DNA of 64,000 bases from Flavobacterium aquaticum (GCF_003259835.1 NZ_QLMI01000001.1:62001-126000), one strand, 5' to 3'. Positions 9,024 to 17,997 are shown, counted from the stretch's first letter. Notes: generated from the sequence alone by a model not told the origin. Program-made: numbers and translations.

Positions 9024-10187
9024 ATGGAAAATTATAAAATGACTGCCAAAACCTTTTTTGGTTTTGAAGAAATATTAGCTAGAGAATTACAAATTCTTGG
9101 CGCACAACAAGTGGAAATCGGTACACGTGTGGTGAGTTTTAAAGGCGATAAAGGATTTATGTACAAGGCTAATTTGGCGCTTCGTACGGCTTTAAAAATC
9201 TTAAAACCTATTAAAACGTTTAAAGCACATAACGATAAAGCGTTGTATGAAGGCATCAGAGCGATTGATTGGTCGGATTATTTAACGGAACACAATACGT
9301 TTTTGGTAGAAACGACTTTGCATTCTGAAAACTTCAATCACAGTCAGTTTGTGGCTTTGAAAACCAAAGATGCTATTGTGGATCAATTTAGAGATTTGAA
9401 CGGAAAGCGTCCAAGTATTGATAAAGATTTTCCAGATTTACAAATTCATATACATATTGATAGAGATACGGTTACGGTTTCTTTAGATACCTCGGGAGCT
9501 TCGTTGCACCATAGAGGCTATCGTACAGCTACGAACATTGCGCCTATCAACGAAGTTTTAGCAGCAGGAATGTTGATTTTATCGGGTTGGGAAGGGAAAA
9601 GTCATTTCTTAGATCCAATGTGTGGTTCGGGAACTATTTTAGCCGAAGCAGCGATGATTGCTTGTAACGTACCAGCGAATATTAATCGTAAGGAATTTGG
9701 TTTTGAGAAATGGAAAGATTGGGATGCGGAATTATTTGATAACATTATGGAATCGTTATTGAAGAAAACACGCGAATTTCATTATACTATTACAGGTTAC
9801 GATAAAGCGCCAAGTGCGGTTTCAAAAGCAAAAGACAATGTTAGAAATGCCAATTTAGATGAATATATTACCATTACTAACGAAAACTTCTTCGATTCTA
9901 AAAAAGAAACCGAAGGACCATTACACATGGTGTTCAATCCGCCTTATGGTGAGCGTTTGGATATTGATATGGAACGTTTTTACAGAGAAATTGGTGACAC
10001 TTTAAAACAAAATTATCCAAATACCAACGCTTGGTTTATTACTGCCAATTTAGAAGCTTTGAAATTCGTAGGATTAAAACCAAGTAGAAAAATTAAACTT
10101 TTCAATGGAAAACTTGAAGCACGTTTGGTGAAATACGAAATGTACGAAGGCAGTAAGAAAGGAAAGTATATGAATACTGAGGAATAG
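9024..10187 (+). CDS. THUMP-domain 23S rRNA-type N2-guanine methyltransferase (RlmL N-terminal half family)
   Basis: COG0116 RNA methyltransferase of 387 residues. The N-terminal ferredoxin-like and THUMP RNA-binding region (about 1-160) is followed by a Rossmann catalytic domain with LDPMCGSGTILAEAAM (SAM binding) and the N2-amine methylation motif NPPYGERLD. It corresponds to the RlmL half of the E. coli RlmKL fusion, and the RlmK half is absent, as is usual in Bacteroidota. The leader (8953-9023) has a TATTTTTG -7-like element and short ATTGCAATTG palindromes. Exact target base is inferred. Confidence 0.9.
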   Translation: MENYKMTAKTFFGFEEILARELQILGAQQVEIGTRVVSFKGDKGFMYKANLALRTALKILKPIKTFKAHNDKALYEGIRAIDWSDYLTEHNTFLVETTLHSENFNHSQFVALKTKDAIVDQFRDLNGKRPSIDKDFPDLQIHIHIDRDTVTVSLDTSGASLHHRGYRTATNIAPINEVLAAGMLILSGWEGKSHFLDPMCGSGTILAEAAMIACNVPANINRKEFGFEKWKDWDAELFDNIMESLLKKTREFHYTITGYDKAPSAVSKAKDNVRNANLDEYITITNENFFDSKKETEGPLHMVFNPPYGERLDIDMERFYREIGDTLKQNYPNTNAWFITANLEALKFVGLKPSRKIKLFNGKLEARLVKYEMYEGSKKGKYMNTEE

Positions 10188-10246
10188 ATTGGAGTAATTA
10201 GTAAAAAGGGATTAGTCATCGATTTAACAATTAAACATTATAAACA

Positions 10247-10480
10247 ATGAGCAAAAAAGTAAAATCATTCTTATATAACTTCTTAGGATTTGTGGTGATT
10301 TATTTACCAACCTTATTTTTAGTAGACGAATTCACGCATTTGAATGGACTTTGGATTCCAATGACCGCTTTTATGGTAGCTTTAATTTTAGCTCCTAAGT
10401 TCCAAGCGATAAAAACGCACAACGGTGAAAAAATTTACATGAAGTGGTTTTTTATTAAAGGTGTGAAAGAAATAGAATAA
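10247..10480 (+). CDS. Small two-helix membrane protein
   Basis: A 77-residue protein with a basic N-terminus (MSKKVKSFLYNF), two hydrophobic helices (about 13-27 and 34-49) and a hydrophilic C-terminus with KIYMKWFFIKG. Family not recognised, though similar short proteins are common in Flavobacterium. It is followed immediately by a strong terminator, which supports a real transcription unit. Confidence 0.72.
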   Translation: MSKKVKSFLYNFLGFVVIYLPTLFLVDEFTHLNGLWIPMTAFMVALILAPKFQAIKTHNGEKIYMKWFFIKGVKEIE

Positions 10481-10482
10481 GG

Positions 10483-10512
10483 AAATCCCGAGTGTGAGCT
10501 CGGGATTTTTTG
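10483..10512 (+). terminator. Rho-independent terminator
   Basis: AAATCCCGAG (10483-10492) pairs with CTCGGGATTT (10499-10508), loop TGTGAG, then T run. Confidence 0.88.
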
Positions 10513-10524
10513 TTTTTTTGTTCA

Positions 10525-10539
10525 CGAGCGTGACGCTCG
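10525..10539. repeat. GC-rich palindrome
   Basis: CGAGCGT-G-ACGCTCG is a perfect 15-base palindrome in otherwise AT-rich intergenic DNA, just downstream of a terminator. It resembles dispersed intergenic palindromes, but a genome-wide count is needed to call it a repeat family. Confidence 0.45.
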
Positions 10540-10582
10540 CGCTGGCAAGGGATTTCTTGTAACTGCTGTTGGCACATGTTTT

Positions 10583-11227
10583 TTATCTTTTTACTTTATT
10601 ATTGTTATATTCAATTTTTCTATTTATGTCATTATTTGCTTTACTCCAGTCTACAGTTGGTTGTATAGTTTTTATAGCATTAATGTCTTTTTCATAATTA
10701 TTTTTATATAAAACTAGGGTATCATTTTCATTAGCATATTCATTAAAAATGATGTTACCAACATATGTAATTTCTCCCTTTTTAACATCAAAAGGAATGG
10801 AAAAACTGCCTGAATAATTTGTTCTTTGCAGTGCTGCAATTCCACTGTTTGTAAATAATCGTATACTTGGAATTTCATATTTTCCTTCAGGTCTTTCGAT
10901 TGCAAATAAATAAGTTAATCCATTATCTAATTGTCCCTTATGTTTCATTTTCCAAATTTGTTCTGGGCTTATTTGTATTTCAGTTGATTTTTTTTTAGCA
11001 ATTTTTTCATCTGTATCTTTTGCATTTACTCTTATGAAATATCCATTGAATTTAGCTTTCTCCTTTGGAAATGTTATAGAACCTATAATTAATCCATTTT
11101 GAGTTGTTTCTTTTTGAAAACTCATAGGCTCACTTGAAAGTCCTGAAACTGCACAACTTTGAACTAAAATAATTGTTGAAAATAACACAACTGATAACGT
11201 AATAATTTTGAATAACTTCTTTTTCAT
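10583..11227 (-). CDS. Hypothetical lipoprotein
   Basis: A 214-residue protein with lipoprotein signal MKKKLFKIITLSVVLFSTII and lipobox LVQSC (Cys25), followed by a mostly beta-type mature domain. I recognise no motif. It stands alone, with its own AT-rich upstream region carrying two inverted repeats (11259-11277 and 11308-11349). A reverse-complementary 7-mer flanks the gene (GTTGGCA at 10568-10574, TGCCAAC at 11272-11278). Base composition is a little more AT-rich than its neighbours, which could mean recent acquisition. Confidence 0.72.
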   Translation of the reverse strand: MKKKLFKIITLSVVLFSTIILVQSCAVSGLSSEPMSFQKETTQNGLIIGSITFPKEKAKFNGYFIRVNAKDTDEKIAKKKSTEIQISPEQIWKMKHKGQLDNGLTYLFAIERPEGKYEIPSIRLFTNSGIAALQRTNYSGSFSIPFDVKKGEITYVGNIIFNEYANENDTLVLYKNNYEKDINAIKTIQPTVDWSKANNDINRKIEYNNNKVKR

Positions 11228-11307
11228 TTTGTTTTTTTATCCCTTATTGTTAATTTTTTTGGCAAAATATCTGCCAACTTTTATATGTACTCAGTTTTTT
11301 ATTGTTT

Positions 11308-11349
11308 AGTTGAGCATAGTTAGCAGTTTTTGGGTAGATATGCTCAACT
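11308..11349. repeat. Perfect 11-bp inverted repeat upstream of lipoprotein gene
   Basis: AGTTGAGCATA (11308-11318) and TATGCTCAACT (11339-11349) are exact reverse complements separated by 20 bases. They lie 81 bases upstream of the lipoprotein start on the minus strand. They could be an operator or an RNA hairpin. Confidence 0.5.
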
Positions 11350-11414
11350 TAGTTGCATATTATTTCGTTAGATTCAAATATAATAAAATATTTACAACTT
11401 TATGAATCATCTCA

Positions 11415-11443
11415 CAAAAAAAGCGTTACGAAAGTAGCGCTTT
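11415..11443 (-). terminator. Terminator of the DUF6048 gene
   Basis: AAAGCGTTAC (11420-11429), GAAA loop, GTAGCGCTTT (11434-11443). On the minus strand this gives a hairpin with one wobble pair followed by a T run, just after the DUF6048 stop. Confidence 0.8.
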
Positions 11444-11448
11444 GTTTC

Positions 11449-12165
11449 TTATTTTTTGGCTGTTGTAGTTTTGTTTTTCTTGTATATTGGAATAAAGTAA
11501 CTTAAGGTGTAATTAAATCCCGCTCCAAATTTTCCATCATACGTTCGGTTGTAACCTGGGATGAAAAGATTGTCAAATCCATCTGGTTTTTTATTGGAAA
11601 CTAAATAGTTCAATCGCACTGAAAAACCCATGTACAAGTTGTTGAATAATTCGGCTTTGATGCCGCCCACAACTTCTAACCAACTCGCTGTTAAACCATC
11701 GTATTCTCTTCCTGAAATTATGATATTTTCACCGTAATAATTAGTAGGATCGTAGATTTTATAACTATTCAAGGTGTGACTAAAACTACTAACTCCATAA
11801 CGCATTCCTACGTAAATCATGTTTTCCATGTCGAGCCAGTTTTCAAATGAGTTGTAATCAAAACCCACTTTAAAATACGTTCCTTTTGTGGTAAAGTTCA
11901 AGCGGTCGTCGTCTACAGTTTTGTTTTCGTTTCCAAGTTCACCAGCGATGTAAAAACGCTTGGTTAAACGATAATCTCCCACTACTTCAAAACCACGATA
12001 GTCTTTTTCGTAAAACGAACGCGCAATTTTATGTAAATCGGTACCTAAACGTAAGCCGTAGCGTTCAGGATACATAACTTTTGCAGTGTCTTTAGTTTGT
12101 GCATTTCCTAATACTGAAAAGCACAATAAGCTCAGACTAAAAATAAATCTTAACATGTACTTCAT
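11449..12165 (-). CDS. DUF6048 family outer-membrane-type protein
   Basis: A 238-residue exported protein; signal peptide ends in GNAQ at about residue 23. The mature part alternates aromatic and polar residues (GTYFKVGFDYNSF, YVGMRYGVSSF, LYMGFSVRLNYL), as in small beta barrels. The order RlmD, DUF6452, DUF6048 matches what I remember from flavobacteria. Its start overlaps the DUF6452 gene by 29 bases; an ATG three codons later is an equally good start. Confidence 0.78.
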   Translation of the reverse strand: MKYMLRFIFSLSLLCFSVLGNAQTKDTAKVMYPERYGLRLGTDLHKIARSFYEKDYRGFEVVGDYRLTKRFYIAGELGNENKTVDDDRLNFTTKGTYFKVGFDYNSFENWLDMENMIYVGMRYGVSSFSHTLNSYKIYDPTNYYGENIIISGREYDGLTASWLEVVGGIKAELFNNLYMGFSVRLNYLVSNKKPDGFDNLFIPGYNRTYDGKFGAGFNYTLSYFIPIYKKNKTTTAKK

Positions 12166-12640
12166 TTTCGTTTTCTATATTAGGTTGCATTACTTCAATG
12201 TTTTGAATCCAGTTGTTGCCATCAGCAGTTAACACAATTGGATTGATATCGTTTAAATAAAATAGTGTTTTAAAGCCACAAGCACGAGAAACATATTCAT
12301 TGATTCTTTCATAGTTAAAAGTAATCGCATCAATATTATCATTTGCTGTATCAGTGTCGCTTCCGTTTTGTGTAAAATTCAATGTAGTAATATCAGCCGT
12401 TGTTCGCAATGGAACTTGAATTTTAGAGACTCCATTAAAAGGAATTCCTTCTGTGAAAGTAGGTTCAATTATACCTAAATTCGTAACATTTTTTAAAATA
12501 GTAGGATTAGCAGCGTCGTAAAACTCAATAATTAATCGAGGTGTTACGGGAGTTCCTTCGGCGCAAATATCATCTTTTTCGCAGTTCCAAAACGAAACGG
12601 CTAAAAGCAAGGATAAGGTTATATAAACTATTTTTTTCAT
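12137..12640 (-). CDS. DUF6452 family lipoprotein
   Basis: A 167-residue lipoprotein with signal MKKIVYITLSLLLAVSFWNC and Cys20 as the acylated residue. The mature part is beta-rich with several Thr/Asn patches. No enzymatic motif. It is coupled to the DUF6048 gene by overlapping frames, so the two products probably act together at the outer membrane. A REP-like inverted repeat separates it from rlmD. Confidence 0.78.
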   Translation of the reverse strand: MKKIVYITLSLLLAVSFWNCEKDDICAEGTPVTPRLIIEFYDAANPTILKNVTNLGIIEPTFTEGIPFNGVSKIQVPLRTTADITTLNFTQNGSDTDTANDNIDAITFNYERINEYVSRACGFKTLFYLNDINPIVLTADGNNWIQNIEVMQPNIENENEVHVKIYF

Positions 12641-12653
12641 ATTTATCTTATTC

Positions 12654-12710
12654 TGTCAGACTGAGCTTGTCGAAGTCGTTTTGTAACATTTCGACAGGCT
12701 CAATGTGACA
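12654..12710. repeat. REP-like imperfect inverted repeat
   Basis: The arms 12654-12674 (TGTCAGACTGAGCTTGTCGAA) and 12690-12710 are reverse complements with four mismatches and form a long GC-richer hairpin between rlmD and DUF6452. TCGACAGGCTC-type palindromes are familiar as dispersed repeats in flavobacterial genomes. It may also stop transcription after rlmD. Confidence 0.65.
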
Positions 12711-12714
12711 AGTA

Positions 12715-14127
12715 TTATCTTTTTTCTAAAAGAACCACATTTTCCACATGATGCGTTTGCGGGAACATATCCACAGGACGAACACGAACTACTTTGTATT
12801 TTTCGTCCATCAAAGCTAAATCACGGGCTTGTGTTGCCGAATTACAACTTACATACACAATTTTTGGTACATCTGTTTTCAATAACATCTCTACCACATC
12901 TTTATGCATTCCATCTCTTGGAGGGTCAGTAATAATAACATCAGGTTGTCCGTGTTGGTTAATGAATTCGTCGTTGAAAACGTTTTTCATATCACCTACA
13001 TAAAACTCACAATTCGTAATGTTATTGCGTTCGGCGTTAGCTTTTGCATCGATAATTGCTTCTGGAACGGCTTCTACACCAATTACTTTTTTCGCTTTTT
13101 TCGATACGAATTGTGCAATAGTTCCGGTTCCAGTATATAAATCGTAAACGGTTTCGTTTCCGGTTAAACCAGCAAATTCTCTAGTGATTTTGTACAATTC
13201 ATACGCTTGGTCCGAATTGGTTTGATAGAACGATTTCGCATTAATACTAAAATGCAAACCTTCCATTTCTTCCAAAATATAATCGCGACCTTTGAACAAA
13301 ATAATGTCTTGGTCATACAACGTATCATTCAATTTTTGATTGATAACATATTGTAACGAAGTGATTTGTGGAAAACGTTCTGCCAAGAAATTCATCATCA
13401 ATTCAATTCCGTTTTTATCGTTTTCAAAAAACTGAATCAACACCATAAGTTCACCAGTTGAAGCAGTACGAATCATCAACGTTCGCAACAAACCTTCCAC
13501 AGCTCTTGCATTGAAGAACGTTAGGTTGTTTTCGTTTGCAAATTGTTTAATTTCGTTACGAATTTCGTTAGAAGGATCTTCTTGTAAATGACATTTTTCA
13601 ATATCTAAAATCTTATCCCACATTCTTGGAATATGAAATCCTAACGCATTTTTATTATCAAATTCAGTTCCCGATTGAATTTCCGCATCGGTCATCCAAC
13701 GTGCATTCGAGAAACCAAATTCCATTTTATTTCTGTAGAATAATTGCTTTTCGGAACCTAAAATCGGCTCGAATTCTGGTAATTCAATTTTACCAATACG
13801 TTTCAAATTATTATAAACTTCCTGATTTTTATAGAACAATTGTTGGCTGTACTTCATGTTTTGCCATTTGCAACCACCACAAGCACCAAAATGGTCGCAA
13901 ACCGGTTCAATTCTATGTTCTGAAAATTCATGGATTTTTATAGCTTTACCTTCGTAGTAGGCTTTTCTTTTCTTCATGGTTTGTACGTCTACCACATCGC
14001 CTGGCACTACATTTGGAAGAAATATTACTTTACCATCAGGAGCTTTTGCTACCGATACACCTTTTGCACCTGCATCAAGGATTTTTACGTTTTCGAATAC
14101 GATTTTTTCTGTTCTCTTTTTTCCCAT
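12715..14127 (-). CDS. rlmD: 23S rRNA (uracil-C5)-methyltransferase, RlmD/RumA family
   Basis: Methylates C5 of a uridine in 23S rRNA (U1939 in E. coli). An N-terminal TRAM RNA-binding domain spans about 1-65. Four cysteines for a 4Fe-4S cluster are visible: Cys77, Cys83, Cys86 in CDHFGACGGCKW and Cys179 in IEKCHL. The Rossmann part has YDLYTGTGTIAQF and TDPPRDGMHKDV; the catalytic cysteine is in YVSCNSATQARDL. The 470 residues fit the family. Bacteroidota often carry one enzyme of this group, so the exact uridine is inferred. Confidence 0.92.
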   Translation of the reverse strand: MGKKRTEKIVFENVKILDAGAKGVSVAKAPDGKVIFLPNVVPGDVVDVQTMKKRKAYYEGKAIKIHEFSEHRIEPVCDHFGACGGCKWQNMKYSQQLFYKNQEVYNNLKRIGKIELPEFEPILGSEKQLFYRNKMEFGFSNARWMTDAEIQSGTEFDNKNALGFHIPRMWDKILDIEKCHLQEDPSNEIRNEIKQFANENNLTFFNARAVEGLLRTLMIRTASTGELMVLIQFFENDKNGIELMMNFLAERFPQITSLQYVINQKLNDTLYDQDIILFKGRDYILEEMEGLHFSINAKSFYQTNSDQAYELYKITREFAGLTGNETVYDLYTGTGTIAQFVSKKAKKVIGVEAVPEAIIDAKANAERNNITNCEFYVGDMKNVFNDEFINQHGQPDVIITDPPRDGMHKDVVEMLLKTDVPKIVYVSCNSATQARDLALMDEKYKVVRVRPVDMFPQTHHVENVVLLEKR

Positions 14128-14194
14128 GAGGCAAAAATAAGAATTGTTGGGTGGATTTGATAATATATTTTACTTTTATACCAAATTTTAAAAA

Positions 14195-14734
14195 ATGAAA
14201 ACCCACTTAGCCTTACTTCGCGGAATCAACGTTTCCGGTCACAACATGATAAAAATGGACATTTTGAAAATGCTTTTAGAAAACGCAGGATTTCAAAACG
14301 TACGCACTTATATTCAATCAGGAAACGTTTTTGTAGATTCTGAAGAAAAACATGGTGCGAGTGTTGGGTTTAAAATCAAGCAAGAAATTTTCAAGGAATT
14401 AGGATTGGAAGTTCCTGTCGTGGTTATTGGTAAAGAAGATTTAGAATCGTGTTTCAAAAACAATTCATATCTCAAAGAAAAAGCGTGTGATACCAAGAAA
14501 TTGTACGTTGCTTTTCTATCGAAAGAATTACAAGGAAGCGCCATCAACGATTTAAAAATAAGTCAATTCAAACCTGATGAAGCCGCTATTGATAAAAGTA
14601 GAATTTATATCAAATACGCTGTTGGTGCTGGAAAAACCAGATTAGATCAAAAATATATCGAGAAAAAATTAAACGTCGTAGCTACCATTAGAAATTGGAA
14701 TACGGTTACGACCTTGTTGGAAATGTTTGATTAA
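14195..14734 (+). CDS. DUF1697 family protein
   Basis: A 179-residue cytosolic protein starting MKTHLALLRGINVSGHN, the diagnostic DUF1697 N-terminus, followed by FQNVRTYIQSGNVF, also conserved in the family. Function is unknown; structures show a ferredoxin-like alpha/beta fold. Divergent from rlmD, single-gene unit. Confidence 0.9.
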   Translation: MKTHLALLRGINVSGHNMIKMDILKMLLENAGFQNVRTYIQSGNVFVDSEEKHGASVGFKIKQEIFKELGLEVPVVVIGKEDLESCFKNNSYLKEKACDTKKLYVAFLSKELQGSAINDLKISQFKPDEAAIDKSRIYIKYAVGAGKTRLDQKYIEKKLNVVATIRNWNTVTTLLEMFD

Positions 14735-14796
14735 GAGTTTTAAAGGTTAAGGGTTTAAAAGTTTAAAAGAGTTTGGCCTAGTTTATATATTTTTAA

Positions 14797-14850
14797 AATT
14801 TCTTCCATTTCTAAAATCTGTGTTCCAAAAAATAGAATTTTTAGAGATTA
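14797..14850 (-). repeat. Copy 1 of a GGAACACAGATT intergenic repeat
   Basis: Read on the minus strand this segment contains TTTTTTGGAACACAGATT followed by GAAATGGAAGAAATT. It aligns with 35560-35620 over about 45 bases with few mismatches. It lies in the 225-base gap before rocD; the rest of that gap (14735-14796) is low-complexity TTTAAAAG-type sequence. Confidence 0.6.
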
Positions 14851-14861
14851 TTGATTTTGAA

Positions 14862-14892
14862 TTTGAACTTGCCCTTGATTTTTGTATTTTTG
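14862..14892 (+). promoter_or_regulatory. Promoter of rocD
   Basis: TTTG (14862-14865), 19-base spacer, TATTTTTG (14885-14892): an exact match to the Bacteroidota consensus TTTG-N17-23-TAnnTTTG. It leaves a leader of about 60 bases before the rocD ATG. Confidence 0.75.
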
Positions 14893-14959
14893 ACAACTAT
14901 ATGGTTGATTTCTCACCAATAAGAAGGAATTGCGATGTAACAATCAATAACAAAATTTT

Positions 14960-16240
14960 ATGTCAGTTTTAGAAAGAATGACTTCGGCTGAAGCAATTGC
15001 ATTAGAAGACAAGTACGGTGCACACAATTATCATCCACTACCAGTAGTTTTAAGTAGAGGAGAAGGAGTTTATGTTTGGGATGTAGAAGGAAAAAAATAT
15101 TACGATTTTCTTTCGGCTTATTCTGCGGTAAATCAAGGACATTGTCATCCAAAAATTGTGGGAGCAATGGTGCAACAAGCACAAACCTTAACATTAACTT
15201 CAAGAGCATTTTACAATGATAAATTAGGAGTTTACGAGCAATTTGTAACCAACTATTTCGGATTTGATAAAGTATTACCAATGAACACAGGAGCTGAAGC
15301 AGTTGAAACAGCTTTGAAATTGTGTAGAAAATGGGCTTACGAGAAAAAAGGAATCAACGAAAACGAAGCACAAATTATTGTTTGTGATGGTAACTTCCAT
15401 GGAAGAACGACTACAATCATTTCATTCTCAAACGACGAAAATGCACGTAAAAACTTCGGACCCTATACGGCTGGATTTATCAGTATTCCTTATGATGATA
15501 TTGAAGCGTTAGAAAAAGCAGTAAATTCATCAAAAAACATTGCAGGATTTTTAGTAGAACCAATTCAAGGAGAAGCTGGAGTTTATACACCTTCAGAAGA
15601 TTTTCTTAAAAAAGCAAAAGCAATTTGTGAAGCAAATAACGTTTTATTCATTGCCGACGAAGTACAAACTGGAATCGCAAGAACAGGTTCGTTATTAGCG
15701 GTCTGTGGCAATTGTACTTGTGAAGCAAAATGTGAAAAACAAGCCACTTATACACAACCTGATATTCTAATTTTAGGAAAAGCATTATCAGGAGGTGCGT
15801 ATCCAGTTTCTGCGGTTTTAGCAAATGATAGCATTATGAATGTTATTAAGCCAGGACAACATGGTTCTACTTTTGGAGGAAATCCAGTTGCAGCTGCGGT
15901 TGCTATGGCGGCTTTAGAAGTAGTTTCGGAAGAAAACTTAGCTCAAAACGCTAGAAAATTAGGTAAAATCTTCCGCGAAGAATTAGGTAAATTTATCGAA
16001 ACTTCAAGCATTGCTACTTTAGTAAGAGGTAAAGGGTTATTAAATGCTGTTGTAATTAACGATACAGAAGAAAGCGATACGGCTTGGAATATTTGTGTTC
16101 GTTTAGCAGAAAACGGTTTATTAGCAAAACCTACACATGGAAACATCATTCGTTTTGCTCCGCCTTTAGTAATGAATGAAGAACAATTGAGAGATTGTGT
16201 TTCTATTATTATTAATACGCTAAAAGAATTTGAAAAATAA
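14960..16240 (+). CDS. rocD: Ornithine-oxo-acid transaminase with a four-cysteine insertion
   Basis: PLP enzyme transferring the delta-amino group of ornithine to 2-oxoglutarate, giving glutamate semialdehyde (EC 2.6.1.13), in arginine/ornithine breakdown or proline synthesis. PLP contacts: [32 protein letters not shown], and the Schiff-base lysine in ILGKALSGG. Compared with typical 400-residue RocD there is a short insertion after ARTGSLLA with Cys249, Cys252, Cys254 and Cys258 (CxxCxCxxxC), which could bind metal or be redox active. Followed after one base by the DUF5362-like gene. Confidence 0.95.
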   Translation: MSVLERMTSAEAIALEDKYGAHNYHPLPVVLSRGEGVYVWDVEGKKYYDFLSAYSAVNQGHCHPKIVGAMVQQAQTLTLTSRAFYNDKLGVYEQFVTNYFGFDKVLPMNTGAEAVETALKLCRKWAYEKKGINENEAQIIVCDGNFHGRTTTIISFSNDENARKNFGPYTAGFISIPYDDIEALEKAVNSSKNIAGFLVEPIQGEAGVYTPSEDFLKKAKAICEANNVLFIADEVQTGIARTGSLLAVCGNCTCEAKCEKQATYTQPDILILGKALSGGAYPVSAVLANDSIMNVIKPGQHGSTFGGNPVAAAVAMAALEVVSEENLAQNARKLGKIFREELGKFIETSSIATLVRGKGLLNAVVINDTEESDTAWNICVRLAENGLLAKPTHGNIIRFAPPLVMNEEQLRDCVSIIINTLKEFEK

Positions 16241-16241
16241 T

Positions 16242-16679
16242 ATGGAACAAAATTTAGAATTAAATCAATTAGCAAAAGAAGCATTGAGAGAAGGTTCAAA
16301 GTGGACATTCTTTTTATCAATTGTAGGATTCATTGGAGTAGGATTAATGCTTTTAGCTGCTATTTTTATGACCATTTCATTATCTGATTTGCCTGATGAA
16401 GCTACAGGTTTAGGTCCATTAGGTTTTATGAAAAATTTCCTTTCATTATTATACTTTTTAATGGCAGGTCTTTATTTTATTCCAATTTATTATTTGTATA
16501 AATATTCTACAAATATGAAAACGGCGCTTCAATTCAACGATCAGAATTTGTTAACTGAAGCCTTTTTGAATTTAAAATCACATCATAAATTTTTAGGAAT
16601 TTCGGTAATAGTAATAATTTCTCTTTACATACTAATACTTATAGGAGGCGTTTTTGCTATCGCTGCCTCAATATCATAA
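16242..16679 (+). CDS. DUF5362-like membrane protein
   Basis: A 145-residue protein with three or four hydrophobic helices (about 23-43, 65-85, 122-142) after a soluble N-terminus containing GSKWTFFLSIVGFIGVG, characteristic of the DUF5362 group as I remember it. I chose the ATG at 16242 because the in-frame Met upstream lies inside the rocD coding sequence. Cotranscribed with rocD. Function unknown. Confidence 0.8.
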   Translation: MEQNLELNQLAKEALREGSKWTFFLSIVGFIGVGLMLLAAIFMTISLSDLPDEATGLGPLGFMKNFLSLLYFLMAGLYFIPIYYLYKYSTNMKTALQFNDQNLLTEAFLNLKSHHKFLGISVIVIISLYILILIGGVFAIAASIS

Positions 16680-16681
16680 AA

Positions 16682-16711
16682 AAAAAATCCCGATTTAAAT
16701 CGGGATTTTTT
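16682..16711. terminator. Bidirectional terminator
   Basis: ATCCCGATTT/AAATCGGGAT (16687-16706) bordered by A and T runs, located between convergent genes. Confidence 0.85.
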
Positions 16712-16728
16712 ATTTTTGGAAGGTAGAT

Positions 16729-17400
16729 TTACATACCACCCATTTGTTTTTGAAACTCTTCCATAGTTACTTTTGTAAAACCTTCACCTACTTTAAAAGC
16801 ATCTGCAGTTATTTCTTTTGAAAATTTAGTTGCCATCATTACCATTTCGCCTTGTGCAGTTTTTACATTCATTTCTAGTGGATAGCCTGAAAGTTTTACT
16901 TTAGCATCTGCTTCAACAGCTTGTGGTGCAATTGCATCTGTGATATAAAATACGCTTTTAGTTCCATCGTTCATAGAAATGGTAGCTTTGTAGCATTTGA
17001 AGCCTAAAATCTCTTTAGTGTCTTTTTTGTCATAGATAACTTCTGTAGCGTTTTCAACATTTCCTACATTGTTAGTTGCTTTGCTAGCTTCTTCACCAAT
17101 ATCGGTAATTTCATATTTCATTCCCATAACTTCCACAGTCATTTTAGAATCTTTTTTATTTGCTGTAGGAACAATAGTTTTCATTAACATCATGCCGCCC
17201 ATCATACTCATGTCGGTAGCTTGATTTTTTTCGTCAAAATGTACGGTAATTGTACTTTCGCCCATAGCAGCCATTTCTTCTGAAGCATTAGGCATTGTCA
17301 TGCTATATGTTACAGAGCCTTTTTTTAATTGAGTTTGCGCAGTAGCTGTAATTCCTACAAATAATAAGGCAGTTAATGCAATTTGTGATAGTTTTTTCAT
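16729..17400 (-). CDS. DUF4412-like exported protein
   Basis: A 223-residue protein with signal peptide ending TATAQ (about residue 22) and an unusually Met-rich mature part (MSMMGGMMLMKT, MTVEVMGMKYE, GEMVMMATKF, QKQMGGM). The layout resembles DUF4412 proteins, whose function is unknown. The clustered methionines suggest copper or redox chemistry, but that is inference only. Last gene of the minus-strand unit cytochrome c-YceI-DUF4412. Confidence 0.68.
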   Translation of the reverse strand: MKKLSQIALTALLFVGITATAQTQLKKGSVTYSMTMPNASEEMAAMGESTITVHFDEKNQATDMSMMGGMMLMKTIVPTANKKDSKMTVEVMGMKYEITDIGEEASKATNNVGNVENATEVIYDKKDTKEILGFKCYKATISMNDGTKSVFYITDAIAPQAVEADAKVKLSGYPLEMNVKTAQGEMVMMATKFSKEITADAFKVGEGFTKVTMEEFQKQMGGM

Positions 17401-17442
17401 TTGAATAGTTTGTTTGAATAATGTTGTAAATGTAATAAAATA

Positions 17443-17982
17443 CTATTTCAATACAAATTCAAACTGTACATTTACTTTTTTGGTAACTTTTTTACTTACC
17501 ACACTTGGAATTTCAATGTCGAAATCGTCTGTATTGACACTAAAGTCTGAAACAATTTCTATGCCATCTTTTCCTTTTTTAATTTTTGCGGTAATAACAA
17601 TATCTTTTAATTTTCCATGTAGTTCTAATTTTCCTTTAATGGTATAATTGTTTGTTGTTGTAGTTATTTTAGATAAATCGAAATTCTCTATTTTTCCTTT
17701 AAAAGTTGCTTTTGGAAATTTGTCGCTTTCTACATAATTTTCATTAAAGTGTTCTTCCATTAAGGCGACTTTAAAACGAAACCCTTTCATTAATGCTAAT
17801 GAAGCAATTTCACCTGTTTTCGTATTTAATACACAAGAAACGCCTGAATTTTTGGCTTTTACTTCTTCAAATGAAGGTGCCGAAGCTTCAAAAGTTATGG
17901 TTCCAGTTTTCGTAATTAATTTGTCTTGTGAAAAGCTGAGGCTACTAATTAAAAGTAAAGCCATAATTATTTTAGTTTTCAT
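17443..17982 (-). CDS. YceI family periplasmic lipocalin-like protein
   Basis: A 179-residue YceI-family protein, a periplasmic beta-barrel that binds polyprenoid or other lipophilic molecules. Signal peptide MKTKIIMALLLISSLSFSQ. Family-type signatures: ITFEASAP, NENYVESDKFPKATFKGKI, and DFDIEIPSVVSKKVTKKVNVQFEF at the end in pieces. The genes on either side (cytochrome c and Met-rich protein) suggest a role in an envelope electron-transfer module, as YceI often neighbours cytochromes. Confidence 0.92.
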   Translation of the reverse strand: MKTKIIMALLLISSLSFSQDKLITKTGTITFEASAPSFEEVKAKNSGVSCVLNTKTGEIASLALMKGFRFKVALMEEHFNENYVESDKFPKATFKGKIENFDLSKITTTTNNYTIKGKLELHGKLKDIVITAKIKKGKDGIEIVSDFSVNTDDFDIEIPSVVSKKVTKKVNVQFEFVLK

Positions 17983-17997
17983 AATCTTAAAATTTAG

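Noticed and set aside
10568..11278. Integron gene cassette around the lipoprotein gene
   Set aside because: GTTGGCA/TGCCAAC do not match the attC core consensus GTTRRRY, and no integrase is present; kept only as a possible cassette-like insertion.
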